From Pseudorhodoferax soli (GTDB taxonomy: Bacteria > Pseudomonadota > Gammaproteobacteria > Burkholderiales > Burkholderiaceae_C), in NCBI RefSeq assembly GCF_003337555.1, contig NZ_QPJK01000001.1, positions 1,364,001-1,428,000 on the forward strand: a stretch of DNA of 64,000 nt, in the 5' to 3' direction. Both the position numbers and the translations under genes were made by a program. The number at the start of each line of letters is the position of its first letter. Within the stretch, counting starts at the first letter, position 1. Under the pieces are notes generated by a model. That model ran no database searches, was not told where the DNA came from, and saw nothing but the letters and a program-made list of their open reading frames with translations. Below, piece by piece: positions 33,837-43,691 of the stretch.

Positions 33837-35450
33837 ATGCCCCGTCGCTGGCTGTCTCTGCCCTGCATGCTGCTGGTCGCGACCTTGCTCACGCTGCCCG
33901 TGCTAGCGGTGCTGGCGTCCTGGGCGCAGTGGGATGCGCAGACAGCGCAGATCCTGCGGGAGCTGGGCCAGACCGTGCTGCCGGGCTACATCGCCACCAC
34001 CTTGGGCCTGGCCGCCATGGTTGGCGTGGGTGTGGTGCTGATCGGCACGGGCGCGGCGGCCTGCGTGACGCTGTTCGACTTCCGCGGCCGGCGCACGCTC
34101 GAATGGGCGCTGCTGCTGCCACTGGCCATGCCCGCCTATGTGGTGGCCTACGCCTACACCGACTTCCTGCAGTTCGGCGGCCCGGCCCAGACCTGGCTGC
34201 GCGAGAGCTTCGGGCTGCGCGGGCGCGTGCTGCCCGAGGTGCGCAGCCTGGGCGGCGCGGCCATCGTGTTCACGTTCGCGCTGTACCCCTATGTCTACCT
34301 GCTGGCCCGCACCGCGCTGGCCGAGCGCGCTGCCCACCTGATGGAAGCCGCCCGCCTGCTCGGCGCGCCGCTGGCCCGGCGCATCCGCCAGGTTGCGCTG
34401 CCGATGGCGCGGCCGGCCATCGCGGCCGGCACGGCGCTGGCATTGATGGAGACGCTGGCGGACTTCGGCGTGTCCAGCTACTTCGGCATCCAGACCTTCA
34501 CGGCCGGCATCTACAAGGCCTGGCTGGCGATGGACAACCGCATCGCCGCGGCCCAGCTGGCAACCATGCTGCTGGTGTTCGTGGTCGTGCTGCTCGCGCT
34601 CGAGCAACGCGCACAGGCGCGCATGCGCTTTGCCAGCACGCGCGGGCGCGCCGGCAGCCACGACGGCCGGCCCCTGGCGCTGCGCGGCTGGCGCCAGCTG
34701 CTGGCGCAGGCGCTGTGCGTGTTCCCCGTGCTGATGGGCTTCGTGCTGCCCGTGGCCTTCATGCTGCGGCCGCTGGCGGCCGACTGGTCGGTGCTGCCCT
34801 GGGACCGTTTCGTGCAGTGGGCCACCAACAGCATCTGGCTGGGCGCGCTGACCTCGGCCATCGCCGTGGCGCTGGCGCTCTTCCTAGCGTTCTGCGTGCG
34901 GCACACGCCACGCACGCTGCAGCGCGCTGCCGTGCAGCTCGTGGGGCTGGGCTATGCGGTGCCGGGCGCGGTCATCGTGGTGGGGCTGCTGCTGCCGGTG
35001 GGCTGGCTGCAGCAGACCATGCCGCAGCTGGGCGCGGCCTACTGGGTCACGGCCACCGCGCTGGGCATCGTGTGGGCCTACCTGGTGCGCTTCTGTGCCG
35101 TGGCGCTGCAGTCTATGCAGAGCGGCTATGCGCGCATTCCGCAGAGCTTCGACGATTCGGCACGCACCATGGGCACGGGCAGCTTCGGCCTGATGGCGCG
35201 CGTGCACTGGCCGCTGTTGCACCGCTCGGCAGCTGCGGCCGCGCTGCTGGTGTTCGTGGACGTGATGAAGGAGTTGCCCGCCACCATGGTGCTGCGGCCG
35301 TTCAACACCGACACGCTGGCCGTGGTGGCCTACCAGCTGGCGCGCGACGAGCGCCTGGGCGAAGCCGCCCTGCCCTCGCTGGCGCTGGTGGTGGTGGGCC
35401 TGCTGCCCGTGGTGCTGCTGAGCCGCACGCTGCGCAGCAGGCCGGCCTGA
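33837..35450 (+). CDS. fbpB: Iron(III)-type ABC transporter permease FbpB
   Basis: A 537-aa permease of two fused membrane halves (12 predicted helices). Each half has an EAA loop: EAARLLGAPLARRIRQVALPMARPAI and DDSARTMGTGSFGLMARVHWPLL. The length and duplicated layout are those of FbpB/SfuB permeases for ferric iron. The ATG at 33837 is preferred over an earlier in-frame ATG near the -10 box. No periplasmic binding protein (FbpA) is present next to the pair, so substrate capture must come from elsewhere. The stop is 3 nt from the convergent infA stop. Confidence 0.87.
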   Translation: MPRRWLSLPCMLLVATLLTLPVLAVLASWAQWDAQTAQILRELGQTVLPGYIATTLGLAAMVGVGVVLIGTGAAACVTLFDFRGRRTLEWALLLPLAMPAYVVAYAYTDFLQFGGPAQTWLRESFGLRGRVLPEVRSLGGAAIVFTFALYPYVYLLARTALAERAAHLMEAARLLGAPLARRIRQVALPMARPAIAAGTALALMETLADFGVSSYFGIQTFTAGIYKAWLAMDNRIAAAQLATMLLVFVVVLLALEQRAQARMRFASTRGRAGSHDGRPLALRGWRQLLAQALCVFPVLMGFVLPVAFMLRPLAADWSVLPWDRFVQWATNSIWLGALTSAIAVALALFLAFCVRHTPRTLQRAAVQLVGLGYAVPGAVIVVGLLLPVGWLQQTMPQLGAAYWVTATALGIVWAYLVRFCAVALQSMQSGYARIPQSFDDSARTMGTGSFGLMARVHWPLLHRSAAAAALLVFVDVMKELPATMVLRPFNTDTLAVVAYQLARDERLGEAALPSLALVVVGLLPVVLLSRTLRSRPA

Positions 35451-35453
35451 AGC

Positions 35454-35690
35454 TCAGCGCGGGCCGCGCGTCTCCAGGTGGCGGAACTTGATGCGGCCCT
35501 TGCTCAGGTCGTAGGGCGAGAGTTCCAGCGTCACGCGGTCGCCTGCCAGGATGCGGATGTGGTGTTTGCGCATCTTGCCGGCGCTGTACGCCACCAGGCT
35601 GTGGCCGTTTTCGAGTACGACGCGGTAGCGCGAGTCGGGCAGCACTTCCTCGACCACGCCGCTCATTTCGATCAGGTCTTCCTTGGCCAT
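35454..35690 (-). CDS. infA: Translation initiation factor IF-1
   Basis: A 78-aa S1/OB-fold protein. [60 protein letters not shown] and [10 protein letters not shown] match IF-1 throughout, with a slightly longer tail than the 72-aa form. It is alone, not in a ribosomal protein operon. Betaproteobacteria often carry such a second IF-1 gene in addition to the one in the spc/alpha region, so this is likely the paralogue. The upstream extension (MVGLPGLAR...) is not part of the family. Confidence 0.93.
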   Translation of the reverse strand: MAKEDLIEMSGVVEEVLPDSRYRVVLENGHSLVAYSAGKMRKHHIRILAGDRVTLELSPYDLSKGRIKFRHLETRGPR

Positions 35691-36015
35691 CTTCAGCTTT
35701 CGGTCTGTTTGCCTTCCAGCCCACCGTGCCAAGCCCGGCAGGCCAACCAATCATGGGAAACACGTTGCCAGACGCCCTGCGCTGCGCCGGCAACACGCCG
35801 GTGCGTGGCGGCCAGTTCGCCAATGCGGCGGAAAGTCTAACGGATGGTGCGCGCCGCTCAGCGGCGTCGGCTCCGCCTGCGCGCAGGTGCTGCGCACCGC
35901 CACGCGCAGCGCCTCACACACCGCTGAGTGCCTTTGCACAAGCAGCTTCGTCCAGGACCGTTCCCCCGCGCCCGGCCACGCAGGTGGTCGGCAGCGCGGT
36001 TGCGCAGTTGGGCCG
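35691..36015. other. Intergenic region without recognised gene
   Basis: About 325 nt between the infA start and the end of the Pr6Pr gene. It should hold the infA promoter. A small GC-rich dyad (CGCCG/CGGCG around 35852-35866) is visible. The open frames crossing it on the + strand have no recognisable motif. Confidence 0.6.
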
Positions 36016-36606
36016 TCACGCACCCGGCCTCGCAACGCGCTGGCCCGCCCTGTGCAACGCCCAGCCCACGGCCAGGAACGTCGCTGCAATGCCCACGGCA
36101 TACGCCGCCACCGCGCCCTGGCCACCGGCCCTGGCGGGATCGAGAAACGGATACGGGTACCAACCGATGCTGGCACCGCGCACGACACAGTAGACGAGGT
36201 AGACCGTGGGAAACACCAGGGCCACCCCCACCAGCCTCGGCCCCAACGGAGTTGACGGCGGACGCAACACCCAGTCGAGCACGATCGCCACCGGCATCAC
36301 GTAGTGCAGGACGACATTGACCCAGGGCAGCAGCCCGCCCAGGTCGGTGTTGCGCAGCAGCACGGCGAAGACCAGGCCGACGACCGCCATGTTGACGGCG
36401 GAAAGGTAGCGCGCCCGGTCGAGCCAGCCGCCCCCACGCGCCAGCACGCTCAACAGCAGCACGAGGACGGCGGCGATGTTGGACAGGTTCGTGAAGTAAC
36501 TGAAGAAGTTCAACACGCTGTACGCGCCCTGCACGTGCAACACCAGTTGCCGGCCGATGGCCATGCAGGCCAGCAAGGCGAGGGCCAGGCGTGCAAACGT
36601 GGGCAC
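36016..36606 (-). CDS. Pr6Pr family integral membrane protein
   Basis: A 196-aa protein with about six membrane helices (for example LALALLACMAIGRQLVL, IAAVLVLLLSVLA, LVGVALVFPTVYLVYCVV and VAAYAVGIAATFLAVGWAL). The loop LNFFSYFTNLSN after helix 1 is the hallmark of the Pr6Pr/FAR-17a-like family. The function is unknown. It follows the HIT gene by 3 nt on the same strand, so they form a two-gene operon. Confidence 0.82.
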   Translation of the reverse strand: MPTFARLALALLACMAIGRQLVLHVQGAYSVLNFFSYFTNLSNIAAVLVLLLSVLARGGGWLDRARYLSAVNMAVVGLVFAVLLRNTDLGGLLPWVNVVLHYVMPVAIVLDWVLRPPSTPLGPRLVGVALVFPTVYLVYCVVRGASIGWYPYPFLDPARAGGQGAVAAYAVGIAATFLAVGWALHRAGQRVARPGA

Positions 36607-36609
36607 GGC

Positions 36610-37056
36610 TCAATCCGCCGGCAGCGCAGCCCGCAGCCGCGCCGCGTGGTCCTGCAACACCGCCGCGCCAGGCTCCTTGCGCGGCCAGGCCAGCGCCATG
36701 CCGTCGTCCTCGTGGCGCGGCAGCACGTGCAGGTGGAAGTGGAACACCGTCTGCCCGCCGACCGGGCCATTCGCCTGGAACAGCGTCATGCCGGGCGGAT
36801 CGAACGCGGCCTGCACAGCGCGCGCCATGCGCTGCGCGGTCTGCAGCACGGCGCCCGCCTCTTCGGGCGTGATGTCCAGCAGCGTGACGGCATGGCGCTT
36901 GGTCGCCACCAGCACATGGCCGGGGTTGACCTGGCCGATGTCCATGAAGGCGATGGTCAGCGCATCCTCGTAGACCTTGGCGGACGGGATCTCGCCGGCC
37001 ACGAGGCGGCAGAAGATGCACTGGCCGGGCGGCGAGTGGTCGACGAACATGGGCAT
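36610..37056 (-). CDS. HIT family nucleotide hydrolase
   Basis: A 148-aa histidine-triad protein. The catalytic triad is H106-F-H108-L-H110 in QTVFHFHLHVLPR, and CIFC (13-16) gives half of the zinc site typical of HINT/FHIT-like proteins. FMDIGQVNPGHVLVATKRHA is the conserved substrate strand. These enzymes hydrolyse nucleotide conjugates such as AMP-NH2 or ApnA. The ATG at 37056 is preferred because GGAGAC lies 6 nt before it; ATG 37050 is two codons further in. It is divergent from the TonB receptor. Confidence 0.9.
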   Translation of the reverse strand: MPMFVDHSPPGQCIFCRLVAGEIPSAKVYEDALTIAFMDIGQVNPGHVLVATKRHAVTLLDITPEEAGAVLQTAQRMARAVQAAFDPPGMTLFQANGPVGGQTVFHFHLHVLPRHEDDGMALAWPRKEPGAAVLQDHAARLRAALPAD

Positions 37057-37122
37057 GCGGGGGTCTCCTTTGCGGCGCATGGTAGCCGCGCACGCGCTGG
37101 GCAGCCTCGGTTTGCTACCATT

Positions 37123-37145
37123 CAAATGAGAACGCTTTTCATTTG
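37123..37145. promoter_or_regulatory. Fur-box-like palindrome
   Basis: Two 10-nt arms, CAAATGAGAA and TTTTCATTTG, surround a CGC centre; 9 of 10 positions are complementary. The AT-rich run stands out in GC-rich DNA and closely resembles Fur operators (AATGAGAA...TTCTCATT type). It ends 24 nt before the receptor start, where it would block its transcription when iron is plentiful, and lies 66 nt from the HIT start, which it might also affect. Confidence 0.82.
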
Positions 37146-37169
37146 ATAACGCCACCCGAGGCCAGACCG

Positions 37170-39332
37170 ATGCACGCACGCCACCTTCTCCGACCAACCC
37201 CCATCGCCCTCGCACTGCTCGCCTTCAGCACCTGTGCGGCAGCGCAGACGGCCGCCACTGCGGCCACCGCGGCAGGCACGCTGGACCAGGTCAACGTGCG
37301 CAGCAAGTATGAGCGCGAGGACCTGCCCGTCCGCGCCGCGGGCAACAAGGCTGCCTCGGGCGCGCGCCTGGGCATCCTGGGCGCCACGTCCATCATGGAC
37401 GCGCCCGTCCACGTCAACGCCTACACGCGCGAACTGGCCGAAGACTGGTCGGCGCTGACGCTGCAGGACGTGCTGGAGAACGACCCCGCCGTCGTCTTCA
37501 CCACCAACAAGAACCATCTGCTGCAGAACTTCAACCTGCGCGGCCTGGACATGGGCGCCATGGACATCGCCACCAACGGCCTGTACGGCATCGCGCCGGC
37601 CAACGCCGTGCCGATCGAGATGTTCGAGCGCATCGAGGTGCTGCGCGGCCCCAACGTGCTGCTCTCCGGCATGCCCCCGGGCTCCAGCGTGGCCGGCACC
37701 GTGAACATGGTCACCAAGCGCGCGCTGGCGCAGCCCATCGCCGACCTCACGCTGACCTACGGCACGCATGCGTACTTCCAGGCCCATGCCGACGTGGGCA
37801 AGCGCTTTGGCGACGAGAAGCGGCTGGGCCTGCGCTTCAACGGCGTCTACGGCGACGGCGAGATGGGCGCCAAGGACGAAAGCCAGACCCGCCGCGTCGG
37901 CGCGCTGGCGCTGGACTACCAGGGCGACCGCGCGCGCTTCTCGCTGGACCTGTACGACAGCGTGAACAAGATCGAGAACGGCAGCCCGGGCATGTTCAAC
38001 TTTCAGAGCGTCAGGGTGAACTCCGCGACGGTGATCCCCGGCGTGGGCTACCTGCTGTCTCCGCCCGATGGCGACACCAACATGTTCCGCGGCACGCACG
38101 GCCGCTACGACAACAGCGGCCTGCTGGCGCGCGCCGAGGTCGACTTCAACGCCGACTGGCAGGGTTACCTCGCGCTGGGCGGCTCCGAAGCCAAGGGCAC
38201 GGGCCTGCTGTTCGGCACCCGTGCCATCGTCACGGGAGCGGACGGCACCACGCGCGGCGCCATCTACAACGTGCACACCGAGTCCGAGCGCCGCACGGCC
38301 GAGACCGGCGTGATCGGCAAGTTCGCCACGGGCAGCGTGCAGCACCGGCTGCAGCTGTCGGCCAATGTGCTCAAGCACAAGGAGGGCACGGTCAACACCG
38401 CCTGCGCCTACTGCTACACGACCAACATGTACGACCCGGTGGCTCCCGCCTTCCCGGCGGCACCGGTCTGGGGCGGCTACACCGTCGAGAACGATTTCCG
38501 CTCGCTGGCCATCGCAGACACCATGGGCTTCGCCGGCGAGAAGCTGCTGCTCACCGTGGGCGGGCGCTACCAGACCGTGAAGCAGACCAACGCCGCCACT
38601 GCAAACGCACCGCGCACCGACTACAGCGAAAGCCGCTTCTCGCCCATGGTCGCGGCCGTGGTGCGTCCGTGGGGCGATTGGCTCTCGCTGTTCGGCAACT
38701 ACACCGAAGGGCTGGAGCCTGGCCAGGTCGTGGGTGTGGGCTATGCCAACGTGGGCGCGTCCCTGCCTCCCAAGCAGACCAAACAGATGGAACTGGGCGC
38801 CAAGCTGCAGGCCGGCGCCATGACCCACACCGTCAGTGCCTTCCAGATCAAGCGCCCGTCCTTCACCGGCACCGCGCCTGCCGCCCTGGTCGAAGGCGGC
38901 GAGCAGCGCCTGCGCGGTCTCGAATGGAGCATGTACGGCCAGGTGCTGCAAACCGTCTCGCTGCTGGGCGGCGTCACCCACATCAAGTCCGAGCAGCGCA
39001 ACACCGGCCGCGACACCTACGGCGTGCCCGAATGGCGTGCCCGCATCGGCGCGGACTGGCAGACCCCGGTCGCCGACCTCAAGGTCGGCGGCCGCATCGT
39101 CTACACCGGCTCGCAATGGGCCGACTCAGGCAACCGGCTGAAGGTGCCCTCCTGGAACCGGCTCGACCTCAACGCCAGCTACGCCACCCGCTTCGGCAGC
39201 ACGCCCGTGCGCTTCAACGCCAGCGTGGAGAACGTGACCGACAAGAACTACTGGATCGGGATGTTCGGCGACGGCTTCGTGATGGCCGGCGCACCGCGCA
39301 CGGCGAGGTTGTCGGCCACGGTCTCGTTCTGA
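37170..39332 (+). CDS. TonB-dependent siderophore receptor
   Basis: A 720-aa outer membrane transporter. A signal peptide covers about 1-26 (ALALLAFSTCAAAQ). The plug (about 50-190) holds NFNLRGLDMGAMDIATNGLYG, EMFERIEVLRGPNVLLSGMPPG and VAGTVNMVTKRA; the barrel follows and ends with the usual Phe (LSATVSF). The plug features place it among ferric-siderophore receptors of the FhuA/FoxA/CirA group. A loop carries TACAYCYT cysteines (CxxC), common in extracellular loops. The Fur-like site upstream supports iron regulation. ATG 37170 is used; the in-frame TTG at 37143 would overlap the palindrome. The specific siderophore cannot be told. Confidence 0.92.
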   Translation: MHARHLLRPTPIALALLAFSTCAAAQTAATAATAAGTLDQVNVRSKYEREDLPVRAAGNKAASGARLGILGATSIMDAPVHVNAYTRELAEDWSALTLQDVLENDPAVVFTTNKNHLLQNFNLRGLDMGAMDIATNGLYGIAPANAVPIEMFERIEVLRGPNVLLSGMPPGSSVAGTVNMVTKRALAQPIADLTLTYGTHAYFQAHADVGKRFGDEKRLGLRFNGVYGDGEMGAKDESQTRRVGALALDYQGDRARFSLDLYDSVNKIENGSPGMFNFQSVRVNSATVIPGVGYLLSPPDGDTNMFRGTHGRYDNSGLLARAEVDFNADWQGYLALGGSEAKGTGLLFGTRAIVTGADGTTRGAIYNVHTESERRTAETGVIGKFATGSVQHRLQLSANVLKHKEGTVNTACAYCYTTNMYDPVAPAFPAAPVWGGYTVENDFRSLAIADTMGFAGEKLLLTVGGRYQTVKQTNAATANAPRTDYSESRFSPMVAAVVRPWGDWLSLFGNYTEGLEPGQVVGVGYANVGASLPPKQTKQMELGAKLQAGAMTHTVSAFQIKRPSFTGTAPAALVEGGEQRLRGLEWSMYGQVLQTVSLLGGVTHIKSEQRNTGRDTYGVPEWRARIGADWQTPVADLKVGGRIVYTGSQWADSGNRLKVPSWNRLDLNASYATRFGSTPVRFNASVENVTDKNYWIGMFGDGFVMAGAPRTARLSATVSF

Positions 39333-39336
39333 TCGC

Positions 39337-40236
39337 TCAGGCGCGCGCCTGCGCGCGCCGCAGCACGTACTCGATGAACGTCGCCATCGCCCGCGTGTGG
39401 TGGCGGTTCGGCATGTACAGCAGGTGCATGCGCGTGCCGAAGATCGACAGCCGCCAGGCGTCCAGCGCGGTCACCACCGTGCCGGCCTCCAGCAGGTCGC
39501 GCACCGTGTAGTCGGGCACCAGGCCCACGCCCAGGCCGGCGAGCACGGCCTCGCGCAGGAACATGAAGTTCTCCGAGATCAGCGTGGGCTCGATCAGCAC
39601 CTCGTGCCGCTCCTCGTCCTGGTAGGCGGCCAAGCGCAGCTGCTTGCCGATCACGGCGGCCGTCAGCAGCGGTGTGTGCTGCAGGTCTTCCAGCCGCTGC
39701 GGCAGGCCGGCCTGCTCGGCATAGGCGCGTGAGGCGCAGGCCACGAAGCGCACCGGCCCCAGGTCGCGCGCCACGAGGTTCTGCGGCGGTTCGGAGAGCA
39801 CGCGCACGGCCACGTCGACCTCGTCGCGCATCAGGTCTTCCACGCGGTTCTCGAACAGCACGTCGAGCACGATGGCCGGGTGCAGGCGCTTGAACTCCAG
39901 CAGCCAGGGCGACATGGCCAACTGCCCATAACCGCTGGGCACCGACAGGCGCACGCGGCCGCTCAGCTCCTGCCCCAGCGTGGCGATGGACTCGCGCGCA
40001 GCCAGCAGCTCGTTCTGGATCACGCGGCCGTGTTCGTAGAGCTTGAGCCCGATCTCGGTGGCCTCCAGCCGGCGCGTGGTGCGGCGGATCAGCTGCTGGC
40101 CGATGGCGCGCTCCACCTGGTTCAGGTGGTAGCTCACGTTGGCGCGGCTCATCTTCATGCGGCGCGCGGCTTCGGCCAGGTTGCCGGCATCCAGGATCTG
40201 GACGAGCAGCGTCAGAGATTGGACATCCAGGCTCAT
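39337..40236 (-). CDS. LysR-family transcriptional regulator
   Basis: A 299-aa regulator. The N-terminal winged helix-turn-helix (about 1-60) reads GNLAEAARRMKMSRANVSYHLNQVERAIG; the effector-binding domain spans about 90-290 (GRVRLSVPSGYGQLAMSPWLLEF and GLVPDYTVRDLLEAGTVV). It is divergent from the acyl-CoA operon with 99 nt between starts, which makes it the likely local regulator. Its stop is 4 nt from the convergent receptor gene. Confidence 0.93.
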   Translation of the reverse strand: MSLDVQSLTLLVQILDAGNLAEAARRMKMSRANVSYHLNQVERAIGQQLIRRTTRRLEATEIGLKLYEHGRVIQNELLAARESIATLGQELSGRVRLSVPSGYGQLAMSPWLLEFKRLHPAIVLDVLFENRVEDLMRDEVDVAVRVLSEPPQNLVARDLGPVRFVACASRAYAEQAGLPQRLEDLQHTPLLTAAVIGKQLRLAAYQDEERHEVLIEPTLISENFMFLREAVLAGLGVGLVPDYTVRDLLEAGTVVTALDAWRLSIFGTRMHLLYMPNRHHTRAMATFIEYVLRRAQARA

Positions 40237-40238
40237 TG

Positions 40239-40266
40239 TTCAAATCGGCTTGACGGTGTGTTTGAA
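40239..40266. promoter_or_regulatory. Candidate LysR operator dyad
   Basis: TTCAAA (40239-40244) and TTTGAA (40261-40266) form a perfect inverted pair in the LysR/FadB-like intergenic gap, and TTGACG (40250-40255), resembling a -35 box, lies between them. Binding is inferred only from position and symmetry. Confidence 0.4.
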
Positions 40267-40335
40267 GTCTATGCCATTGTCAAACCGGAATCGCGAACGA
40301 ACAATGCCCGCTCCCCAACACGAAGAGACAACGCC

Positions 40336-42453
40336 ATGGCAAACACGCCGGACGAACAAGTGGTGCGCACCCAACTGCACGGCAAGGTGCTGCTGGTCAC
40401 CGTGGACAACCCTCCCGTGAACGCCCTGGGCGCTGCCGTGCGCCGCGGCCTGGCCGACGCCATGGAGCGCGCCGAGACCGACGCGGCCGTCGCCGCCGTG
40501 CTGATCGTGGGCGCCGGCAAGAGTTTCATCGCCGGGGCCGACATCCGCGAATTCGGCCTGCCGCCGCAGCCACCGCTGCTGACCGATGTCTGCAAGCGCA
40601 TCGAGGCCTCGAAGAAGCCCGTGGTCGCCGCCATCCACGGCGCCGCGCTGGGCGGCGGGCTGGAAGTGGCCATCGCCGCGCACTACCGCATCGCCGTCGC
40701 CAACGCCAAGCTCGGCCTGCCCGAAGTGCTGCTGGGCCTGCTGCCCGGCGCCGGCGGCACGCAGCGCGCGCCGCGCCTGGTGGGCGCTGCCGCCGCGCTC
40801 GACATCATGCTGAGCGGCCGCCACGTCGGCGCCGCCGAGGCGCTCAAGCTCGGCCTCATCGACCGGCTGGCCCAGAGCGACGACACGCTGGCCGAGGGCC
40901 TGGCCTACGCGCAGGAATTGCTGGCCGCCAACGCCGGCCCGCGCCGCTCGCGCGATGCCACGGGCCTGGCCGACGTGGAGGCCAGCCGTGCCGCCATCGC
41001 CGCCGCGCGCGCAGAACAAGGCAAGAAGGCGAAGAACCTGTTCTCGCCCCACCGCATCGTCGACGCGGTGGAAGCCGCGCTCGACAAGCCCTTCGACGAG
41101 GCCCTCAAGTTCGAGCGCACGCTGTTCATGCAGTGCCTGGAAAGCCCGCAGCGCGCCGGCCTGATCCACGCCTTCTTCTCCGAACGCGACGTGGCCAAGG
41201 TGCCCGAGGCCGCAGCCGCCGAGCCGCGTGTGCTGAAGAGCATCGGCGTGGTCGGCGGCGGCACGATGGGCGCCGGCATCGCCGTGTCCGCGCTCGATGC
41301 CGGCCTGCCCGTGACCATGGTGGAGCGCGACGAGGCCTCCATCGCCCGTGGCCGCGCCAATGTCGAGAAGGTCTACGACGGGCTCGTCGCCAAGGGCCGC
41401 ATGACCGCCGAAGCCAAGGCCAAGGTCATGGCGCGCTTCACGGGCTCGACCGACTACGCGGCCTTCGCCGAGGTGGACATGGTGATCGAGGCCGTGTTCG
41501 AAGACATCGAGGTCAAGAAGGCCGTGTTCAAGGAACTCGACCGCGTCTGCAAGGCCGGTGCCGTGCTGGCCACCAACACCTCGTACCTGGACATCGACGC
41601 CATCGCCGCCAGCATCGCCCGGCCGCAGGACGTGATCGGCCTGCACTTCTTCTCGCCGGCCAACATCATGAAGCTGCTGGAGATCGTGGTGCCGGCCAAG
41701 GTCAGCGCCGACGTGGTGGCCACGGCCTTCGCGCTGGCCAAGAAGCTCAAGAAGGTGCCGGTGCGCGCCGGCGTGTGCGACGGCTTCATCGGCAACCGCA
41801 TCCTGGCCGTGTACCGCCAGGCCGCCGACCACATGATGGAAGACGGCGCCAGCCCCTACGCCATCGACGCGGCGGTGCGCAACTTCGGCTACCCGATGGG
41901 CCCGTTCCAGGTGTCCGACCTGGCCGGCGGCGACATCGGCTGGGCCACGCGCAAGCGCAAATCGGCCACGCGCGACCCCCAGGCCCGCTACGTGCAGGTG
42001 GCCGACCGCATCTGCGAACGCGGCTGGTTCGGCCAGAAGACCAGCCGCGGCTGGTACCAGTACCCTCAGGGCGCACGCACCGGCGTGGAAGACCCGGAAG
42101 TGCTGGCCATCGTGGATGCCGAACGCCAGCGCGCCGGCATCACGCCGCGCGCCTTCACCGAAGAAGACATCATGCGCCGCTACATGGCCGCCATGGTCAA
42201 CGAGGGCGCCAAGGTCGTGGCCGAGGGCATCGCGCTGCGCCCGCTCGACGTGGACGTGACCTTCCTCTACGGCTACGGCTTCCCGCGCTTCCGCGGTGGC
42301 CCGATGCACTATGCCGACACCGTGGGCCTGCCGAAGATCCTGGACGACATCCGGGCATTCGCCAAGGAAGACCCGCTTTTCTGGCAGCCCGCGCCGCTGC
42401 TGGTGCAGCTAGTCGAAGAAGGCAAGAATTTCGCCAGCCTCAACAAGTCCTGA
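40336..42453 (+). CDS. Bifunctional enoyl-CoA hydratase / 3-hydroxyacyl-CoA dehydrogenase (FadB-like)
   Basis: A 705-aa beta-oxidation enzyme. The crotonase domain (about 1-200) keeps both catalytic glutamates, E110 (ALGGGLEVA) and E130 ([16 protein letters not shown]). The dehydrogenase domain has the NAD loop [12 protein letters not shown] (G307, G309, G312), catalytic H437 in [14 protein letters not shown] and the C-terminal [10 protein letters not shown] repeat. It performs hydration and oxidation of acyl-CoAs. First gene of a seven-gene operon; the layout resembles pimelate or dicarboxylate pim operons (PimF). Start ATG 40336 follows a GAAGAGA purine run. Confidence 0.93.
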   Translation: MANTPDEQVVRTQLHGKVLLVTVDNPPVNALGAAVRRGLADAMERAETDAAVAAVLIVGAGKSFIAGADIREFGLPPQPPLLTDVCKRIEASKKPVVAAIHGAALGGGLEVAIAAHYRIAVANAKLGLPEVLLGLLPGAGGTQRAPRLVGAAAALDIMLSGRHVGAAEALKLGLIDRLAQSDDTLAEGLAYAQELLAANAGPRRSRDATGLADVEASRAAIAAARAEQGKKAKNLFSPHRIVDAVEAALDKPFDEALKFERTLFMQCLESPQRAGLIHAFFSERDVAKVPEAAAAEPRVLKSIGVVGGGTMGAGIAVSALDAGLPVTMVERDEASIARGRANVEKVYDGLVAKGRMTAEAKAKVMARFTGSTDYAAFAEVDMVIEAVFEDIEVKKAVFKELDRVCKAGAVLATNTSYLDIDAIAASIARPQDVIGLHFFSPANIMKLLEIVVPAKVSADVVATAFALAKKLKKVPVRAGVCDGFIGNRILAVYRQAADHMMEDGASPYAIDAAVRNFGYPMGPFQVSDLAGGDIGWATRKRKSATRDPQARYVQVADRICERGWFGQKTSRGWYQYPQGARTGVEDPEVLAIVDAERQRAGITPRAFTEEDIMRRYMAAMVNEGAKVVAEGIALRPLDVDVTFLYGYGFPRFRGGPMHYADTVGLPKILDDIRAFAKEDPLFWQPAPLLVQLVEEGKNFASLNKS

Positions 42454-42493
42454 TCCCGTACCGACAACCGACACCACAACCGGAGACTCTCCC

Positions 42494-43681
42494 ATGCGCG
42501 AAGCCGTCATCGTTTCTACCGCCCGCACGCCACTGACCAAGTCGCACCGCGGCGAATTCAACATCACGCCCGGCCCCACGCTGGCGGCCTTCGCCGTCAA
42601 GGCCGCCGTCGAGCGCTCCGGGCTCGACCCGGCGCTGATCGAGGACCTGATCATGGGCACGGGCTACCCCGAGGGCACCACCGGCCGCAACATCGGCCGC
42701 CAGGTCGCGCTGCGCGCCGGCCTGCCGCTCGAAGTGGCCGGCCTCACGGTCAGCCGCTTTTGCGCCTCGGGCCTGCAGGCCATCGCCAGCGCAGCCGGCG
42801 CCATCGTGGCCGGCGCCCCGGCCATGGTGGCGGGCGGCGTGGAAAGCATCTCGCAGATCCGCACGCGCAGCGCCACCGATGCCGGCGATTCGGGCATGGA
42901 CCCGTGGCTGGTGGAACACAAGCCCGCGCTGTACATGGCCATGATCGAGACCGCCGACATCGTGGCTGCGCGCTACAACATCAGCCGCGAGGCGCAAGAC
43001 CGCTTCTCGGCCGAAAGCCAGCGCCGCACCGAGGTGGCGCAGAAGACCGGCGTCTACGCCGACGAGATCGTGCCCTGCACCACCACCATGGCAGTGACCG
43101 ACAAGGAAACCAAGGCCGTGACGCACCGCGAGGTGACGGCCACCGTGGACAACTGCAACCGCCCCGGCACCACCTACGAGGCCCTGGCCAAGCTGCAGCC
43201 CGTGCGCGCGCCCGACCAGTTTGTCACCGCCGGCAACGCGTCGCAGCTGTCCGACGGCGCATCGGCCTGCGTGATGGTCGAGGCCAAGGAAGCCGAGCGC
43301 CTGGGCTTGAAGCCCCTGGGCGCCTTCCGCGGCTTCGCGGTGGCCGGCTGCGAGCCCGACGAGATGGGCATCGGCCCGGTCTACGCCATCCCCAAGCTCC
43401 TGAAGCGCCATGGCCTCACGGTCAACGACATCGACCTGTGGGAACTCAACGAAGCCTTCGCCTCGCAGGCCCTGTACTGCCAGCAGCAGCTCGGCATCCC
43501 GCACGAGAAGCTCAACGTGAACGGCGGCGCGATCTCCATCGGCCACCCCTTCGGCATGACGGGCGCGCGCCTGGCCGGCCATGTGCTGCTGGAAGGCCGC
43601 CGCCGCAAGGCCAAGTACGCCGTGGTCTCCATGTGCATCGCCGGTGGCATGGGCGCCGCCGGTCTGTTCGAAATCTATTGA
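42494..43681 (+). CDS. Acetyl-CoA acyltransferase (thiolase)
   Basis: A 395-aa thiolase. Nucleophile C90 sits in [12 protein letters not shown]351 in [10 protein letters not shown] and C381 in [15 protein letters not shown] complete the site. It cleaves 3-ketoacyl-CoA to acetyl-CoA and a shortened acyl-CoA, the last beta-oxidation step, so it works directly after the FadB-like enzyme. It starts 40 nt after that gene and precedes the acyl-CoA dehydrogenase by 10 nt. Confidence 0.95.
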   Translation: MREAVIVSTARTPLTKSHRGEFNITPGPTLAAFAVKAAVERSGLDPALIEDLIMGTGYPEGTTGRNIGRQVALRAGLPLEVAGLTVSRFCASGLQAIASAAGAIVAGAPAMVAGGVESISQIRTRSATDAGDSGMDPWLVEHKPALYMAMIETADIVAARYNISREAQDRFSAESQRRTEVAQKTGVYADEIVPCTTTMAVTDKETKAVTHREVTATVDNCNRPGTTYEALAKLQPVRAPDQFVTAGNASQLSDGASACVMVEAKEAERLGLKPLGAFRGFAVAGCEPDEMGIGPVYAIPKLLKRHGLTVNDIDLWELNEAFASQALYCQQQLGIPHEKLNVNGGAISIGHPFGMTGARLAGHVLLEGRRRKAKYAVVSMCIAGGMGAAGLFEIY

Positions 43682-43691
43682 GGAGTCCGCG

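Noticed and set aside
32702-35491. A 929-codon + strand frame spanning fbpC and fbpB
   Set aside because: Frame is antisense to fbpC and out of phase with fbpB, which has clear permease motifs.
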